This document shows positions 1-7,143 of a DNA stretch of 18,912 nucleotides, piece after piece. Every line of letters starts with the position of its first letter. Position 1 is the first letter of the stretch. The notes beneath the pieces are model-generated. The model was given only the letters and a program-made list of their open reading frames with translations. It did no database searches and had not been told where the DNA came from. The DNA is from CABHOJ01 sp965649545 (GTDB lineage: Bacteria > Pseudomonadota > Gammaproteobacteria > Burkholderiales > Methylophilaceae): the NCBI GenBank assembly GCA_965649545.1, contig CBFGLF010000025.1, positions 1-18,912 of the forward strand, written 5' to 3'. Position numbers and translations under genes: made by a program.

Positions 1-405
1 AATGTCGAGGACAAGCTGCAGAAAGTCGCGGAATTGACTGAGCGTGCAGTCGGCAAAGGACGCCGGCTGCATGTGTTTACGCCCGATGATGCGACGGCTG
101 AGATGCTCGGGCGCAAGCTATGGTCTGAACCTGCGTTGTCCTTCCTGCCGCATTGTGGGCCGGATAACGCGCTGGCGGAGATGACGCCGGTGATCATCGA
201 CAGCAAGGGGGAGTTGCTACCGCACGACGATGTCCTGATCAACCTCAGGTCGGCATACCCCCCCTTCTTCAGCCGTTTTCGTCGCCTGATCGAGATCGTG
301 GGGCAAGATGAAACAGATAAGGCGGAAGCACGTCAACGTTTCCGTTTCTACCGCGATCGCGGCTATGAGATCAAAGCCTTCGACGCCAACGGAGCCAGCC
401 TATGA
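1..405 (+). CDS. holC: DNA polymerase III subunit chi, 5'-truncated by window edge
   Basis: The frame is open from base 1 and ends at a TGA at 403-405. The first visible residues are NVEDKLQKV, so only a short N-terminal piece, perhaps about eight residues, lies outside the window. The rest matches the HolC/chi family in length and layout: a GRRLHVFTPDD segment, a W-S-ALSFLPH motif, and a PVIIDSKGE / LINLRS stretch before a C-terminal R-F-YRDRGYEI motif. Chi is the clamp-loader accessory subunit that pairs with psi and contacts single-stranded-DNA-binding protein at the replication fork; this is family knowledge. The stop overlaps the start of the next gene (ATGA), so the two are probably translationally coupled. 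A TTG at 34 is not the start, because the homologous reading continues upstream of it. The family call is firm; the true start cannot be seen. Confidence 0.9.
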   Translation, partial: NVEDKLQKVAELTERAVGKGRRLHVFTPDDATAEMLGRKLWSEPALSFLPHCGPDNALAEMTPVIIDSKGELLPHDDVLINLRSAYPPFFSRFRRLIEIVGQDETDKAEARQRFRFYRDRGYEIKAFDANGASL

Positions 406-830
406 CCGATAAACCTCAGGATGGCCACGACCTGGCACAAGTGCTGAGCCGTATCAATGCCTTGACCAAGAACCAGCCGGCGGACAAAGCCCTACCCCAG
501 TTCGACGAAGGTATCCCGCTGTTGACGGAGGTCTACGAAGGTACCGCGCCTAGTTTGTCCGCGCGGCCCGATTTCCTGCCGCAAGCCGCCCGTGTCTTTC
601 CCGGCCTGAACCAGATCCGGGTCAGCGAAGCGGAAGCGCAGGCACTGTCCCCAGCGTTGATCGAGCGATTGATGACGGAAATGACCCCCCTGATCGAGGA
701 GGCCGTGAAAAAGGCCGTCAAGGCTGAACTGAAATCAGCGCATGACGCCTTGAACACCCGGCTGGAAGCCGAGCTGGTGCAGACCCTGCGACTGAAGCTG
801 CAAACGGCCTTGAGCGAAACGTCGGAATAG
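402..830 (+). CDS. Hypothetical protein translationally coupled to holC
   Basis: This is a 142-residue protein whose ATG overlaps the holC stop in an ATGA arrangement, so it is almost certainly co-translated with holC. I do not recognise a named family. The N-terminal half (residues about 1-75) is polar and proline-containing, with an IPLLTEVYEG stretch near residues 38-47 and no signal peptide or membrane segment. The C-terminal half (about 80-142) is rich in Ala, Leu, Glu and Lys (for example EEAVKKAVKAELKSAHDAL) and should form a long amphipathic helix or coiled coil. A small cytoplasmic, helix-forming partner protein is a reasonable picture, but the function is unknown. Tight coupling to holC suggests a replication or housekeeping link only by position. 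It ends 38 bases before the convergent lipoyl-carrier gene. Confidence 0.75.
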   Translation: MTDKPQDGHDLAQVLSRINALTKNQPADKALPQFDEGIPLLTEVYEGTAPSLSARPDFLPQAARVFPGLNQIRVSEAEAQALSPALIERLMTEMTPLIEEAVKKAVKAELKSAHDALNTRLEAELVQTLRLKLQTALSETSE

Positions 831-868
831 ACTGGCGCGCATCGACGCCAATATCGGCGTCAGCGACG

Positions 869-1252
869 TTATAGTCGGCCGAGTAGGGTTTCGTAGCCTT
901 TGGCGTCCAGCAGCTTGGCCGCGTCAGCCGCATTGCTGGGACGGTACTTGAAGATCCAGCTGGCATAGGGTTTGTCGTTGATATGCTCCGGATTACCTTG
1001 CAGCACCTCGTTGATCGCCACTACCTCACCATCCATCGGAGCATGCAGATCGGAGCCGGTCTTGACCGACTCCACCAGGCCGCAGGGTTTGCCCGCTTCA
1101 AGCCGCGTTCCTACAGCGGGCGCTTCGACATAGACGATGTCCCCGAGCAGATCCTGGGCGTAATCGGTGATCCCGGCTAGCCAGGTGCCATCCTCGGCTT
1201 GTTGGGTCCACAAGTGTTCGTCGGAGTAATGCAATTCGGTTGGTATACGCAT
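869..1252 (-). CDS. gcvH: Glycine cleavage H-like lipoyl carrier protein, standalone
   Basis: A 127-residue protein with the full GcvH/lipoyl-domain layout: an SDEHLW segment near residues 10-15, GITDYAQDLLGDIVYVE (27-43), the lipoyl-lysine site ESVKTGSD with Lys64 as the expected modified residue, an HAPMDGEVV segment, and a C-terminal LLDAKGYETLL helix. GcvH shuttles the aminomethyl group between the P, T and L proteins of glycine cleavage (family knowledge). Several positions differ from classical GcvH as I remember it: HLWT for HEWV, KTGSD for KAASD, and YASWI where YGDGWL is usual. No gcvT, gcvP or lipoate ligase gene is in the window. It could be a true GcvH encoded apart from its partners, or a lipoate-binding protein of the LbpA type used in the sHdr sulfur-oxidation pathway; the sequence alone does not settle this. 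A weak AGAGG lies 11 bases upstream of the ATG. Confidence 0.87.
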   Translation of the reverse strand: MRIPTELHYSDEHLWTQQAEDGTWLAGITDYAQDLLGDIVYVEAPAVGTRLEAGKPCGLVESVKTGSDLHAPMDGEVVAINEVLQGNPEHINDKPYASWIFKYRPSNAADAAKLLDAKGYETLLGRL

Positions 1253-1312
1253 GATGGGTAAAGCCTCTGTCAGTTCAGGCGATATTCTCGCACAAATATG
1301 GACTGTGTTCTT

Positions 1313-1340
1313 TTGACAACAATCTCAGATACTTTATAAA
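1313..1340 (+). promoter_or_regulatory. Sigma-70 promoter of pbpG
   Basis: TTGACA (1313-1318, 6/6 to consensus) and TATAAA (1335-1340, 5/6) are separated by 16 bp. Transcription would begin near 1347, giving an untranslated leader of about 70 bases to the pbpG ATG at 1420. The match is strong and is correctly placed in the divergent gap between the lipoyl-carrier gene and pbpG. Confidence 0.72.
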
Positions 1341-1419
1341 GTAATGCGCGTATGTTGATGACAAATCGAATTAATTTGGCTAGTATTCAATCGAATGTTT
1401 CTGAAGGGTGGGCCGTGCA

Positions 1420-2418
1420 ATGCTACGAAAATTGATGACAGTGTGTATCGCATTGAGTCTGGTCGTCCCGCCATTCGTCGCCGAAGCAGGCCAGAAATCC
1501 CATAAAAAGGTCTCTGCATCCAGCAAGCACAAGGCTGCCACCAGCCGCAAGATCATCCGCACCATCCGTTCCGACCGCAAGTACCGTGTCCAGAACGTCA
1601 ACTACAATCGTAATGCCAGCGTCTTCAATGAAGAGCTGGACAGCACAGGCATCCTGCAACTGGCGTCCTCCAAGGCCCTGATCGTCAATCAGGAGACCGG
1701 TGAGACGGTATACGCCAAGAGCACCAACATGCCGACCCCGATCGCCTCGGTGACCAAGCTGATGACGGCGATGGTCATGCTGGACGCACGCCTGCCCATG
1801 GATGAGGTGCTGACCATCTCCGAAGGCGACGTCGATATGCTGAAGGGCACCAGCTCCAGACTCAGACTGGGGACCGAACTGACCCGCGCGGAACTGCTGC
1901 AACTGGCCCTGATGGCCTCGGAGAACCGCGCTGCATCGGCCCTGGGCCGTAACTATCCCGGCGGTCTGACCTCTTTCATCGCGGCGATGAATATCAAGGC
2001 GATCCAGCTGGGCATGACCAATACCCATTTCGTCGACCCCACCGGCCTCAACAGCGAGAACGTCTCGACGGCTGAGGATCTGGTGAAGATGGTGCGTGCC
2101 GCTTACCAGTACCCGGAGATCCGCCAGGTCAGCACCTCTACGAACATGGAAGTGCCGGTCCGCGGGCTGCGTAACCCGGCCAACTTCGTGAATACCAATA
2201 TCCTGGTGCGCAACAGCGACTGGGTCATCGGCCTTTCGAAGACGGGTTATATCAACGAGGCGGGCCGTTGCCTGGTGATGCAGGCCGAGATCGCAGGCCA
2301 GCCGATGATCATCGTCCTACTCGATTCCTGGGGTAAGTATTCCCGTATCGGCGATGCGCAGCGCATCCGCAAATGGATAGAGAGCAACAACATCATGACG
2401 ACCGGCGTCTCAGGCTGA
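1420..2418 (+). CDS. pbpG: D-alanyl-D-alanine endopeptidase, PBP7-type (peptidase S11)
   Basis: A 332-residue periplasmic penicillin-binding protein of low molecular mass. The signal peptide covers about residues 1-23 (hydrophobic VCIALSLVVPPFV, then AEA). A Lys/Arg-rich linker follows (24-60), then the S11 catalytic domain. The three active-site motifs are visible: SVTK with nucleophile Ser110 and Lys113, SEN at 167-169, and KTG at 274-276. Such enzymes cut D-Ala-meso-DAP cross-links in peptidoglycan and help remodel the sacculus. The protein stops soon after the catalytic domain, without the C-terminal beta-domain of DacA, which points to PBP7/8 rather than DacA. I chose the ATG at 1420 because GGTGG (1407-1411) is well spaced from it; an in-frame GTG at 1408 would sit directly on that ribosome site. 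The gene ends at a strong terminator shared with topA. Confidence 0.93.
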   Translation: MLRKLMTVCIALSLVVPPFVAEAGQKSHKKVSASSKHKAATSRKIIRTIRSDRKYRVQNVNYNRNASVFNEELDSTGILQLASSKALIVNQETGETVYAKSTNMPTPIASVTKLMTAMVMLDARLPMDEVLTISEGDVDMLKGTSSRLRLGTELTRAELLQLALMASENRAASALGRNYPGGLTSFIAAMNIKAIQLGMTNTHFVDPTGLNSENVSTAEDLVKMVRAAYQYPEIRQVSTSTNMEVPVRGLRNPANFVNTNILVRNSDWVIGLSKTGYINEAGRCLVMQAEIAGQPMIIVLLDSWGKYSRIGDAQRIRKWIESNNIMTTGVSG

Positions 2419-2430
2419 TCGACCTTTCAT

Positions 2431-2473
2431 AGGACAATAAAAAAGCGGCCATGGGCCGCTTTTTTATTGTCCT
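2431..2473. terminator. Bidirectional terminator between pbpG and topA
   Basis: A perfect 20-bp inverted repeat (2431-2450 and 2454-2473) with a 3-base loop. The inner part is GC-rich (AGCGGCC/GGCCGCT) and is flanked by A6 on the left and T6 on the right, so each strand reads as a hairpin followed by a U-tract. An outer AGGACAAT/ATTGTCCT extension adds eight pairs beyond the A/T tract. It lies just after the pbpG stop and just beyond the topA stop. Confidence 0.93.
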
Positions 2474-2491
2474 AGAGATAGAAGGGCTAAC

Positions 2492-5101
2492 TTAACTGCT
2501 CGCCGTCTTTTTCGCGGCAGGTTTTTTAGTAGTCACTTTTTTCGCGGTTGTCTTTCTCTTTACCGGCTTCTTGGCGGCGGTTTTCGTTGCCGAGTCTTTT
2601 TTGGCAGCAGGTTTTTTAGCTGCTGTCTTTTTCGTGGCAGTCGCCGCTCTTTTGGCAGGTGCTTCCTTGGCCGCCTTCGCACTCAGCAATTCCAGCGCTT
2701 CTTCCATGGTCAGGCTTTCAGGTTCCTGGCTCTTACCCAGGGTCGCACGCAGTTTGCCATGCTGTACATAAGGCCCGTAACGGCCAGCATAGACCGCGAT
2801 GGTGCCGTCTTCTGTGGGATGCTTGCCCAGATCGCGCAGTGGCGCCGGACCAGCATTCGCTTGTGCCAGCAATTCGACGGCACGGTCGAGACCGATGTCG
2901 AAGACGCTGTCGCTACGCGGGATCGACTTGAATTTTCCGTCATGGTTGACGTAAGGGCCGAAGCGGCCGAGATTGGCGACGATCTTCTTGCCGGTCTCGG
3001 GATGCTGGCCGAGGTCGCGTGGCAAGGCAATGAGCTTGAGTGCGACTTCCAGGTTGACGTCAGCGAGGGCGATATCCTTGGGGATGCTGACGCGTTTCGG
3101 TTTCTTCTTCTCGCCTTCCACTGCCTGGCCCAGTTGCAAGTAAGGCCCATAAGGCCCGTTGAGCAACAGGATGTCCTTCTGCGATTCTGGCTCGACCCCG
3201 ATCTTGGTCGGTTCGGCGCGGGCGTCGCCGTTGCTGTTCAGGTTACGGATGTAATCGCATTCCGGATAGGCCGTACATCCGATGAACATGCCGAACTTGC
3301 CGAGGCGCTTGGAAAGCGGCTTGCCACACTTCGGGCAATCCTCGCCCGTGAGTTCGTGCGTCATCTCTGCGCGGTCGATATTGGCCTTGGCGTTGATCTG
3401 CTGGTTGAAGCCTTGCCAGAACTCGTTCAGCACCGGTACCCATTCCCGCTCGCCTTCGGCGATATCGTCGAGCTCGTTCTCCAGGTTGGCGGTGAAGTCG
3501 TAATCGACGTAGCGCGTGAAGTGCTCTGTCAGGAACTTGTTCACGACCCGGCCGACATCGGTCGGTGTGAAGCGCTTCTTGTCGAGCACGACATATTCGC
3601 GGTCCTGCAGTGTCGAGATGATGCTGGCGTAGGTCGACGGACGACCGATGCCGTATTCTTCCAACACCTTGACCAGGCTGGCTTCACCGTAGCGTGGAGG
3701 CGGCTCGGTGAAATGCTGCTCGCCGAAGATCTTCTGCACGTCGAGGACTTCGCCTGTCTCCAGTTGCGGTAGCTTGCTCTCGCCCTCTTCTTCGGCGTCG
3801 TCCACGCCTTCCATGTAGACAGCGATGAAGCCGGCGAAGATCATGGTCTGGCCGGTCGCACGGAACAGGTTGGCTTCGGACCCGACCGCGAGGTCGACAC
3901 TCACGGCATCGAATTTGGCCTGGGCCATCTGGCACGCGAGCGAGCGCTTCCAGATCATCTCGTACAGCGAAAATTGTTCAGGCGTGAGGAACGCGCGTAC
4001 GCTTGCCGGGGTGCGGGTGATGTCGGTCGGACGGATCGCCTCGTGGGCCTCTTGCGCGTTCTTGGCTTTGGTTTTGTACATGATGGGCGACTTAGGCAGA
4101 TAGTCGGCCTCGAAATTCTTCTTGATATAGTCGCGGATCTGCATCACCGCCTCGGTCGCCAGGCTCATGGAGTCGGTGCGCATGTAGGTGATGAGGCCCA
4201 CCGTGCCCGCACCGACGTCGATGCCTTCGTACAGCTGCTGGGCGATGCGCATGGCGCGGCTGGTGGTAAAGCCCAATTTGCGCACGGCTTCCTGTTGCAG
4301 GGTCGATGTCGTGAACGGCGCAGCAGGGCTGCGGCTCTTTTGCTTCTTCTCGACACGTGAGACGGTGGCTTTGCCGGCGCTGGCGAGCAGCAACTTGCCG
4401 ACGATCTCGCGTTCCTGTTCCTGTGTGGTGATGGTGAACTGTTCGACCTTGTTGTTATCCAGCTGCACCAGCCGGGCATCGAAGGCATGCTGGTGCTTGC
4501 GCGATTCGAGATGGATGGTCCAGTATTCCTGGCGCTTGAAGGCTTCGATCTCCAGTTCGCGCTCGACGATGAGGCGCAAGGCCGGGCTTTGTACGCGCCC
4601 GGCGGACAAGCCGCGACGGATCTTCTTCCACAGCAGCGGCGACAGGTTGAACCCCACCAGGTAATCCAGCGCGCGTCGTGCCTGCTGTGCATTGACCAGC
4701 GGCATGGAGATGTCGCGCGGCGAAGCGATGGCCTCATTGACCGCGCTCTTGGTGATCTCGTGGAACACCACACGCTTGAGGATCTTGTCCTTGACCAGCT
4801 TCTTGTGCTTGAGGATCTCGGCGATATGCCAGGAGATGGCTTCCCCCTCGCGATCCGGGTCGGTCGCCAGATAGATGGCGTCAGCGACTTTCACCGCCTT
4901 GGCGATGGCATCCACATGCCTGGCGTTGCGGTCGATGATCTCGTACTTCATCGCGAAGTCGTTATCCGGATCCACTGCACCGGTCTTGGGGACGAGGTCG
5001 CGCACATGCCCATACGAAGCCAGCACTTCGAAATCCTTGCCCAGGTATTTCTTCAGTGTCTTGGCTTTGGAGGGGGATTCAACGATCAGTAGTTTGGACA
5101 T
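2492..5101 (-). CDS. topA: DNA topoisomerase I
   Basis: An 869-residue type IA topoisomerase that relaxes negative supercoils through a 5'-phosphotyrosine. The Toprim domain is at the N-terminus (IVESPSKA with Glu8; DPDRE with Asp81, Asp83 and Glu85). The catalytic tyrosine is Tyr306 in GLITYMRTDS, and the central domain runs to about residue 580. The tail has a single four-cysteine zinc ribbon (Cys589, 592, 609, 615). Three glycine-tyrosine repeats of the GxxGPY type follow (about 649, 712 and 773), then a lysine/alanine/threonine tail (about 808-869) with repeated AAKKP units, resembling histone H1. E. coli TopA instead has several zinc ribbons and no such tail. The start is the ATG at 5099-5101, giving MSKLLIVESPSKA. 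The frame stays open to 5197, but that 32-residue extension is not TopA-like and covers the promoter. The ribosome site is weak. Confidence 0.97.
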   Translation of the reverse strand: MSKLLIVESPSKAKTLKKYLGKDFEVLASYGHVRDLVPKTGAVDPDNDFAMKYEIIDRNARHVDAIAKAVKVADAIYLATDPDREGEAISWHIAEILKHKKLVKDKILKRVVFHEITKSAVNEAIASPRDISMPLVNAQQARRALDYLVGFNLSPLLWKKIRRGLSAGRVQSPALRLIVERELEIEAFKRQEYWTIHLESRKHQHAFDARLVQLDNNKVEQFTITTQEQEREIVGKLLLASAGKATVSRVEKKQKSRSPAAPFTTSTLQQEAVRKLGFTTSRAMRIAQQLYEGIDVGAGTVGLITYMRTDSMSLATEAVMQIRDYIKKNFEADYLPKSPIMYKTKAKNAQEAHEAIRPTDITRTPASVRAFLTPEQFSLYEMIWKRSLACQMAQAKFDAVSVDLAVGSEANLFRATGQTMIFAGFIAVYMEGVDDAEEEGESKLPQLETGEVLDVQKIFGEQHFTEPPPRYGEASLVKVLEEYGIGRPSTYASIISTLQDREYVVLDKKRFTPTDVGRVVNKFLTEHFTRYVDYDFTANLENELDDIAEGEREWVPVLNEFWQGFNQQINAKANIDRAEMTHELTGEDCPKCGKPLSKRLGKFGMFIGCTAYPECDYIRNLNSNGDARAEPTKIGVEPESQKDILLLNGPYGPYLQLGQAVEGEKKKPKRVSIPKDIALADVNLEVALKLIALPRDLGQHPETGKKIVANLGRFGPYVNHDGKFKSIPRSDSVFDIGLDRAVELLAQANAGPAPLRDLGKHPTEDGTIAVYAGRYGPYVQHGKLRATLGKSQEPESLTMEEALELLSAKAAKEAPAKRAATATKKTAAKKPAAKKDSATKTAAKKPVKRKTTAKKVTTKKPAAKKTASS

Positions 5102-5134
5102 GTACACACGATTTGTGGGATGCAGGAGCGGCAG

Positions 5135-5164
5135 ATAATAAGAGTAAATCACTGCCATTAGCAA
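5135..5164 (-). promoter_or_regulatory. Possible sigma-70 promoter of topA
   Basis: On the minus strand, TTGCTA (5159-5164, 4/6) and TATTAT (5135-5140, 5/6) are 18 bp apart. This would start RNA near 5128 and leave a leader of about 27 bases before the topA ATG. Its position supports the start chosen for topA. The spacing is slightly long and the -35 imperfect. Confidence 0.5.
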
Positions 5165-5187
5165 GAAACCTCTGAAATAAGAGTGGT

Positions 5188-5216
5188 TTGGCGTCAACTG
5201 GTTCGCCAGTTATGAT
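5188..5216 (+). promoter_or_regulatory. Possible promoter of the cyclase gene, with hairpin in the spacer
   Basis: TTGGCG (5188-5193, 3/6) and TATGAT (5211-5216, 5/6) are 17 bp apart. Transcription would then begin at about 5223, which is the A of the cyclase ATG itself. The spacer contains a 6-bp inverted repeat, AACTGG-TTCG-CCAGTT (5196-5211), overlapping the first base of the -10. No Shine-Dalgarno sequence precedes the ATG, which fits a leaderless message. Confidence 0.42.
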
Positions 5217-5222
5217 GCCAGC

Positions 5223-7091
5223 ATGAGATTCTCCGGCCTCTCTCGTTATTTCGTCATCGCGCTCGCGGTCTCGGCCCTGCTATTGATCGAATCGCAATGG
5301 CTGCACGGCCTCCAGTCCTTGGAGAACCGCCTGTCCGACGCCATGATCCGGCAGTTCGCCCAAAACAGTCGTCCGGACCCCGCCATCGTCATCGTCGATA
5401 TCGATGAGCGCAGCCTGGCCTTGATGGCGGAATCGGTCGGCCGCTGGCCCTGGCCGCGCGCCATGCATGCCGAACTGGTTGAGGGGATCTCCCGTCAACA
5501 GCCCAAGGCCATCGTCTTCGATATCCTGTTCAGCGACCCTGACCTGACGCGTCCGCAGGACGACCAGTACTTCGCCGAGGTCATCGGGCGACTCGACCAC
5601 CTCTACTTCCCGATGCTGTTGCTCGATAACGAGGACGCGGGGAAAGGCATCCCCCTGAGCGAATACGCCGGACGACTCGGCATCAGCCCCGGCCCGGCCG
5701 CCGACCAAGAGGCGACGGTGAGCCTGGTGTTGCCATTGGCGGCGATGCTGGAGACCGGGCGCATCGGTACGCATAACGCGATCGCCGATAAGGACGGCGT
5801 GGTGCGCAGCTATCCTATATATATGAATAGCAGCGGCTGGCAGGTACCGTCCCTGCCTGCACGACTGGCCAAAGACCTGGGATACCCGGTGCCGCAGAGC
5901 CAGAACCTGCTGCTCAACTGGCACGGCGGTGCGCTGGCGCATCAGCGGGTCAGCTATGCCGATGTGTATATGGACCTCCAGCGCAGCCAGCCGCAGCGAC
6001 CGACCGACGAGTTCAAGGATAAGCTCGTCATCATCGGCGCCACGGCTACCGGACTGCATGATGTGCGCGCAACGCCGGTCGATGGCTTCTACCCGGGCGT
6101 AGAGATCCTGGCGACCGCGATGGATAACCTGAAGAACGGCGATAGCCTGCATAGGGCACCCCATCTGTGGTCGGCGATCGGCGGCATCTTGCTCATCGGT
6201 CTTCTGGCCTGGGGTTTTGTCGCGCGTCGCCAGGTACTGAGTCTGGGGGTGGCGCTCGGGGTGGTTACGGCAAGTGCTCTGCTGGCTGCTTATCAGGCCC
6301 TGCATGCCTCACTGGTGGTGTGGGTGCTGACGCCGATCGTGTTCGCTTGGCTGTATTTCCTGGTGGCCGCCTTCATGGAATACCTGGAAGAGCGCAAGGC
6401 GCGCGAACGGGCCGTCGCCACCTTCAGTCGATTCCTCGATCCGCGTGTGGTGCAGGCGCTGGTGGCCAAAGGCGTGACCCTGGCATCGCTGAGTGGCAAG
6501 AGTCGCCAGATCAGCGTGCTGTTCTCCGATATCCGCGGCTTCACGACCTTGTCCGAGGGCAGCACGCCGGAGGAGGTGGTGGAACTGTTGAACGCGTATT
6601 TCACGCTGCAGGCGGAAGCGGTGTTCCAGCAGCAAGGTACCCTGGACAAATACATCGGCGACGCCATCATGGCTTTCTGGGGTGCGCCGACCGAACAGCC
6701 GGACCATGCCTTGCGCGCGGTAGCCGCGGCCATGGAGATGAGCGACAAGCTGGAACAATTCCGTGAACAATTGGCGCAACAGGGCAAGACGGTGGGCCAG
6801 AACCTTGAGATCGGTATCGGTGTACATAGCGGCCCAGCCGTGGTCGGCTTCATCGGCTCGCCCAACAAGCAGGAGTACACGGCCATCGGCGATACGGTCA
6901 ACCTGACCAGCCGCATCGAGGGCCAGACCAAGGGTATCAGCCGGGTGCTAGTCTCGGAAGATACCCGCCAGCTCTGCGAGTTGCAGGCCAACGGACATTG
7001 CCCGTATGATTTTATCGACCACGGCAGTTATGAAGTCAAAGGGCGAAGCCGGGCGGTACGGCTGTACGAACCCAAAAGAAGGATCGCCTGA
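5223..7091 (+). CDS. CHASE2-domain adenylate cyclase, membrane-bound class III
   Basis: A 622-residue sensor cyclase. There is an N-terminal membrane anchor (about residues 8-22), a periplasmic CHASE2 sensing domain (about 35-305, with FDILFSDPD, DKDGVVRSYP and KLVIIGATATGLHD stretches), three close membrane helices (about 315-385), and a C-terminal class III cyclase domain (about 425-615). Both metal-binding aspartates are present: Asp436 in LFSDIRGF and Asp480 in YIGDAIM. Lys476 and Asp557 are the residues expected to select adenine, and Asn560 and Arg564 are the transition-state pair in TVNLTSR, so an active enzyme making cyclic AMP from ATP is likely. The CHASE2 ligand is unknown. No ribosome site precedes the ATG. 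The SH3-type gene starts 52 bases downstream on the same strand, with the M48 protease behind it, so an operon is likely. Confidence 0.92.
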   Translation: MRFSGLSRYFVIALAVSALLLIESQWLHGLQSLENRLSDAMIRQFAQNSRPDPAIVIVDIDERSLALMAESVGRWPWPRAMHAELVEGISRQQPKAIVFDILFSDPDLTRPQDDQYFAEVIGRLDHLYFPMLLLDNEDAGKGIPLSEYAGRLGISPGPAADQEATVSLVLPLAAMLETGRIGTHNAIADKDGVVRSYPIYMNSSGWQVPSLPARLAKDLGYPVPQSQNLLLNWHGGALAHQRVSYADVYMDLQRSQPQRPTDEFKDKLVIIGATATGLHDVRATPVDGFYPGVEILATAMDNLKNGDSLHRAPHLWSAIGGILLIGLLAWGFVARRQVLSLGVALGVVTASALLAAYQALHASLVVWVLTPIVFAWLYFLVAAFMEYLEERKARERAVATFSRFLDPRVVQALVAKGVTLASLSGKSRQISVLFSDIRGFTTLSEGSTPEEVVELLNAYFTLQAEAVFQQQGTLDKYIGDAIMAFWGAPTEQPDHALRAVAAAMEMSDKLEQFREQLAQQGKTVGQNLEIGIGVHSGPAVVGFIGSPNKQEYTAIGDTVNLTSRIEGQTKGISRVLVSEDTRQLCELQANGHCPYDFIDHGSYEVKGRSRAVRLYEPKRRIA

Positions 7092-7143
7092 TATCGCCAT
7101 GGACCAGAACGACCACGGAAGTCTTGCTAAGGGGAATCACCAC

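Noticed and set aside
844..861. GACGCC/GGCGTC inverted repeat between the holC-linked gene and gcvH
   Set aside because: The stem is only six pairs with no T-tract on either side and reaches close to the convergent gene ends, so a terminator call is not supported.
2759..3772. Long open frame antisense to topA (337 codons)
   Set aside because: It mirrors the conserved topA reading frame and shows no motif, ribosome site or promoter of its own.
5102..5197. N-terminal extension of topA by 32 residues
   Set aside because: The frame is open, but the extra residues are hydrophobic and unlike TopA, the family begins with MSKLLIVESPSKA, and the best topA promoter lies inside this stretch.
5280..6305. 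Long open frame antisense to the CHASE2 cyclase (341 codons)
   Set aside because: High-GC coding DNA often leaves such frames open. The translation has no recognisable domain, while the plus strand encodes an intact cyclase with all catalytic residues.
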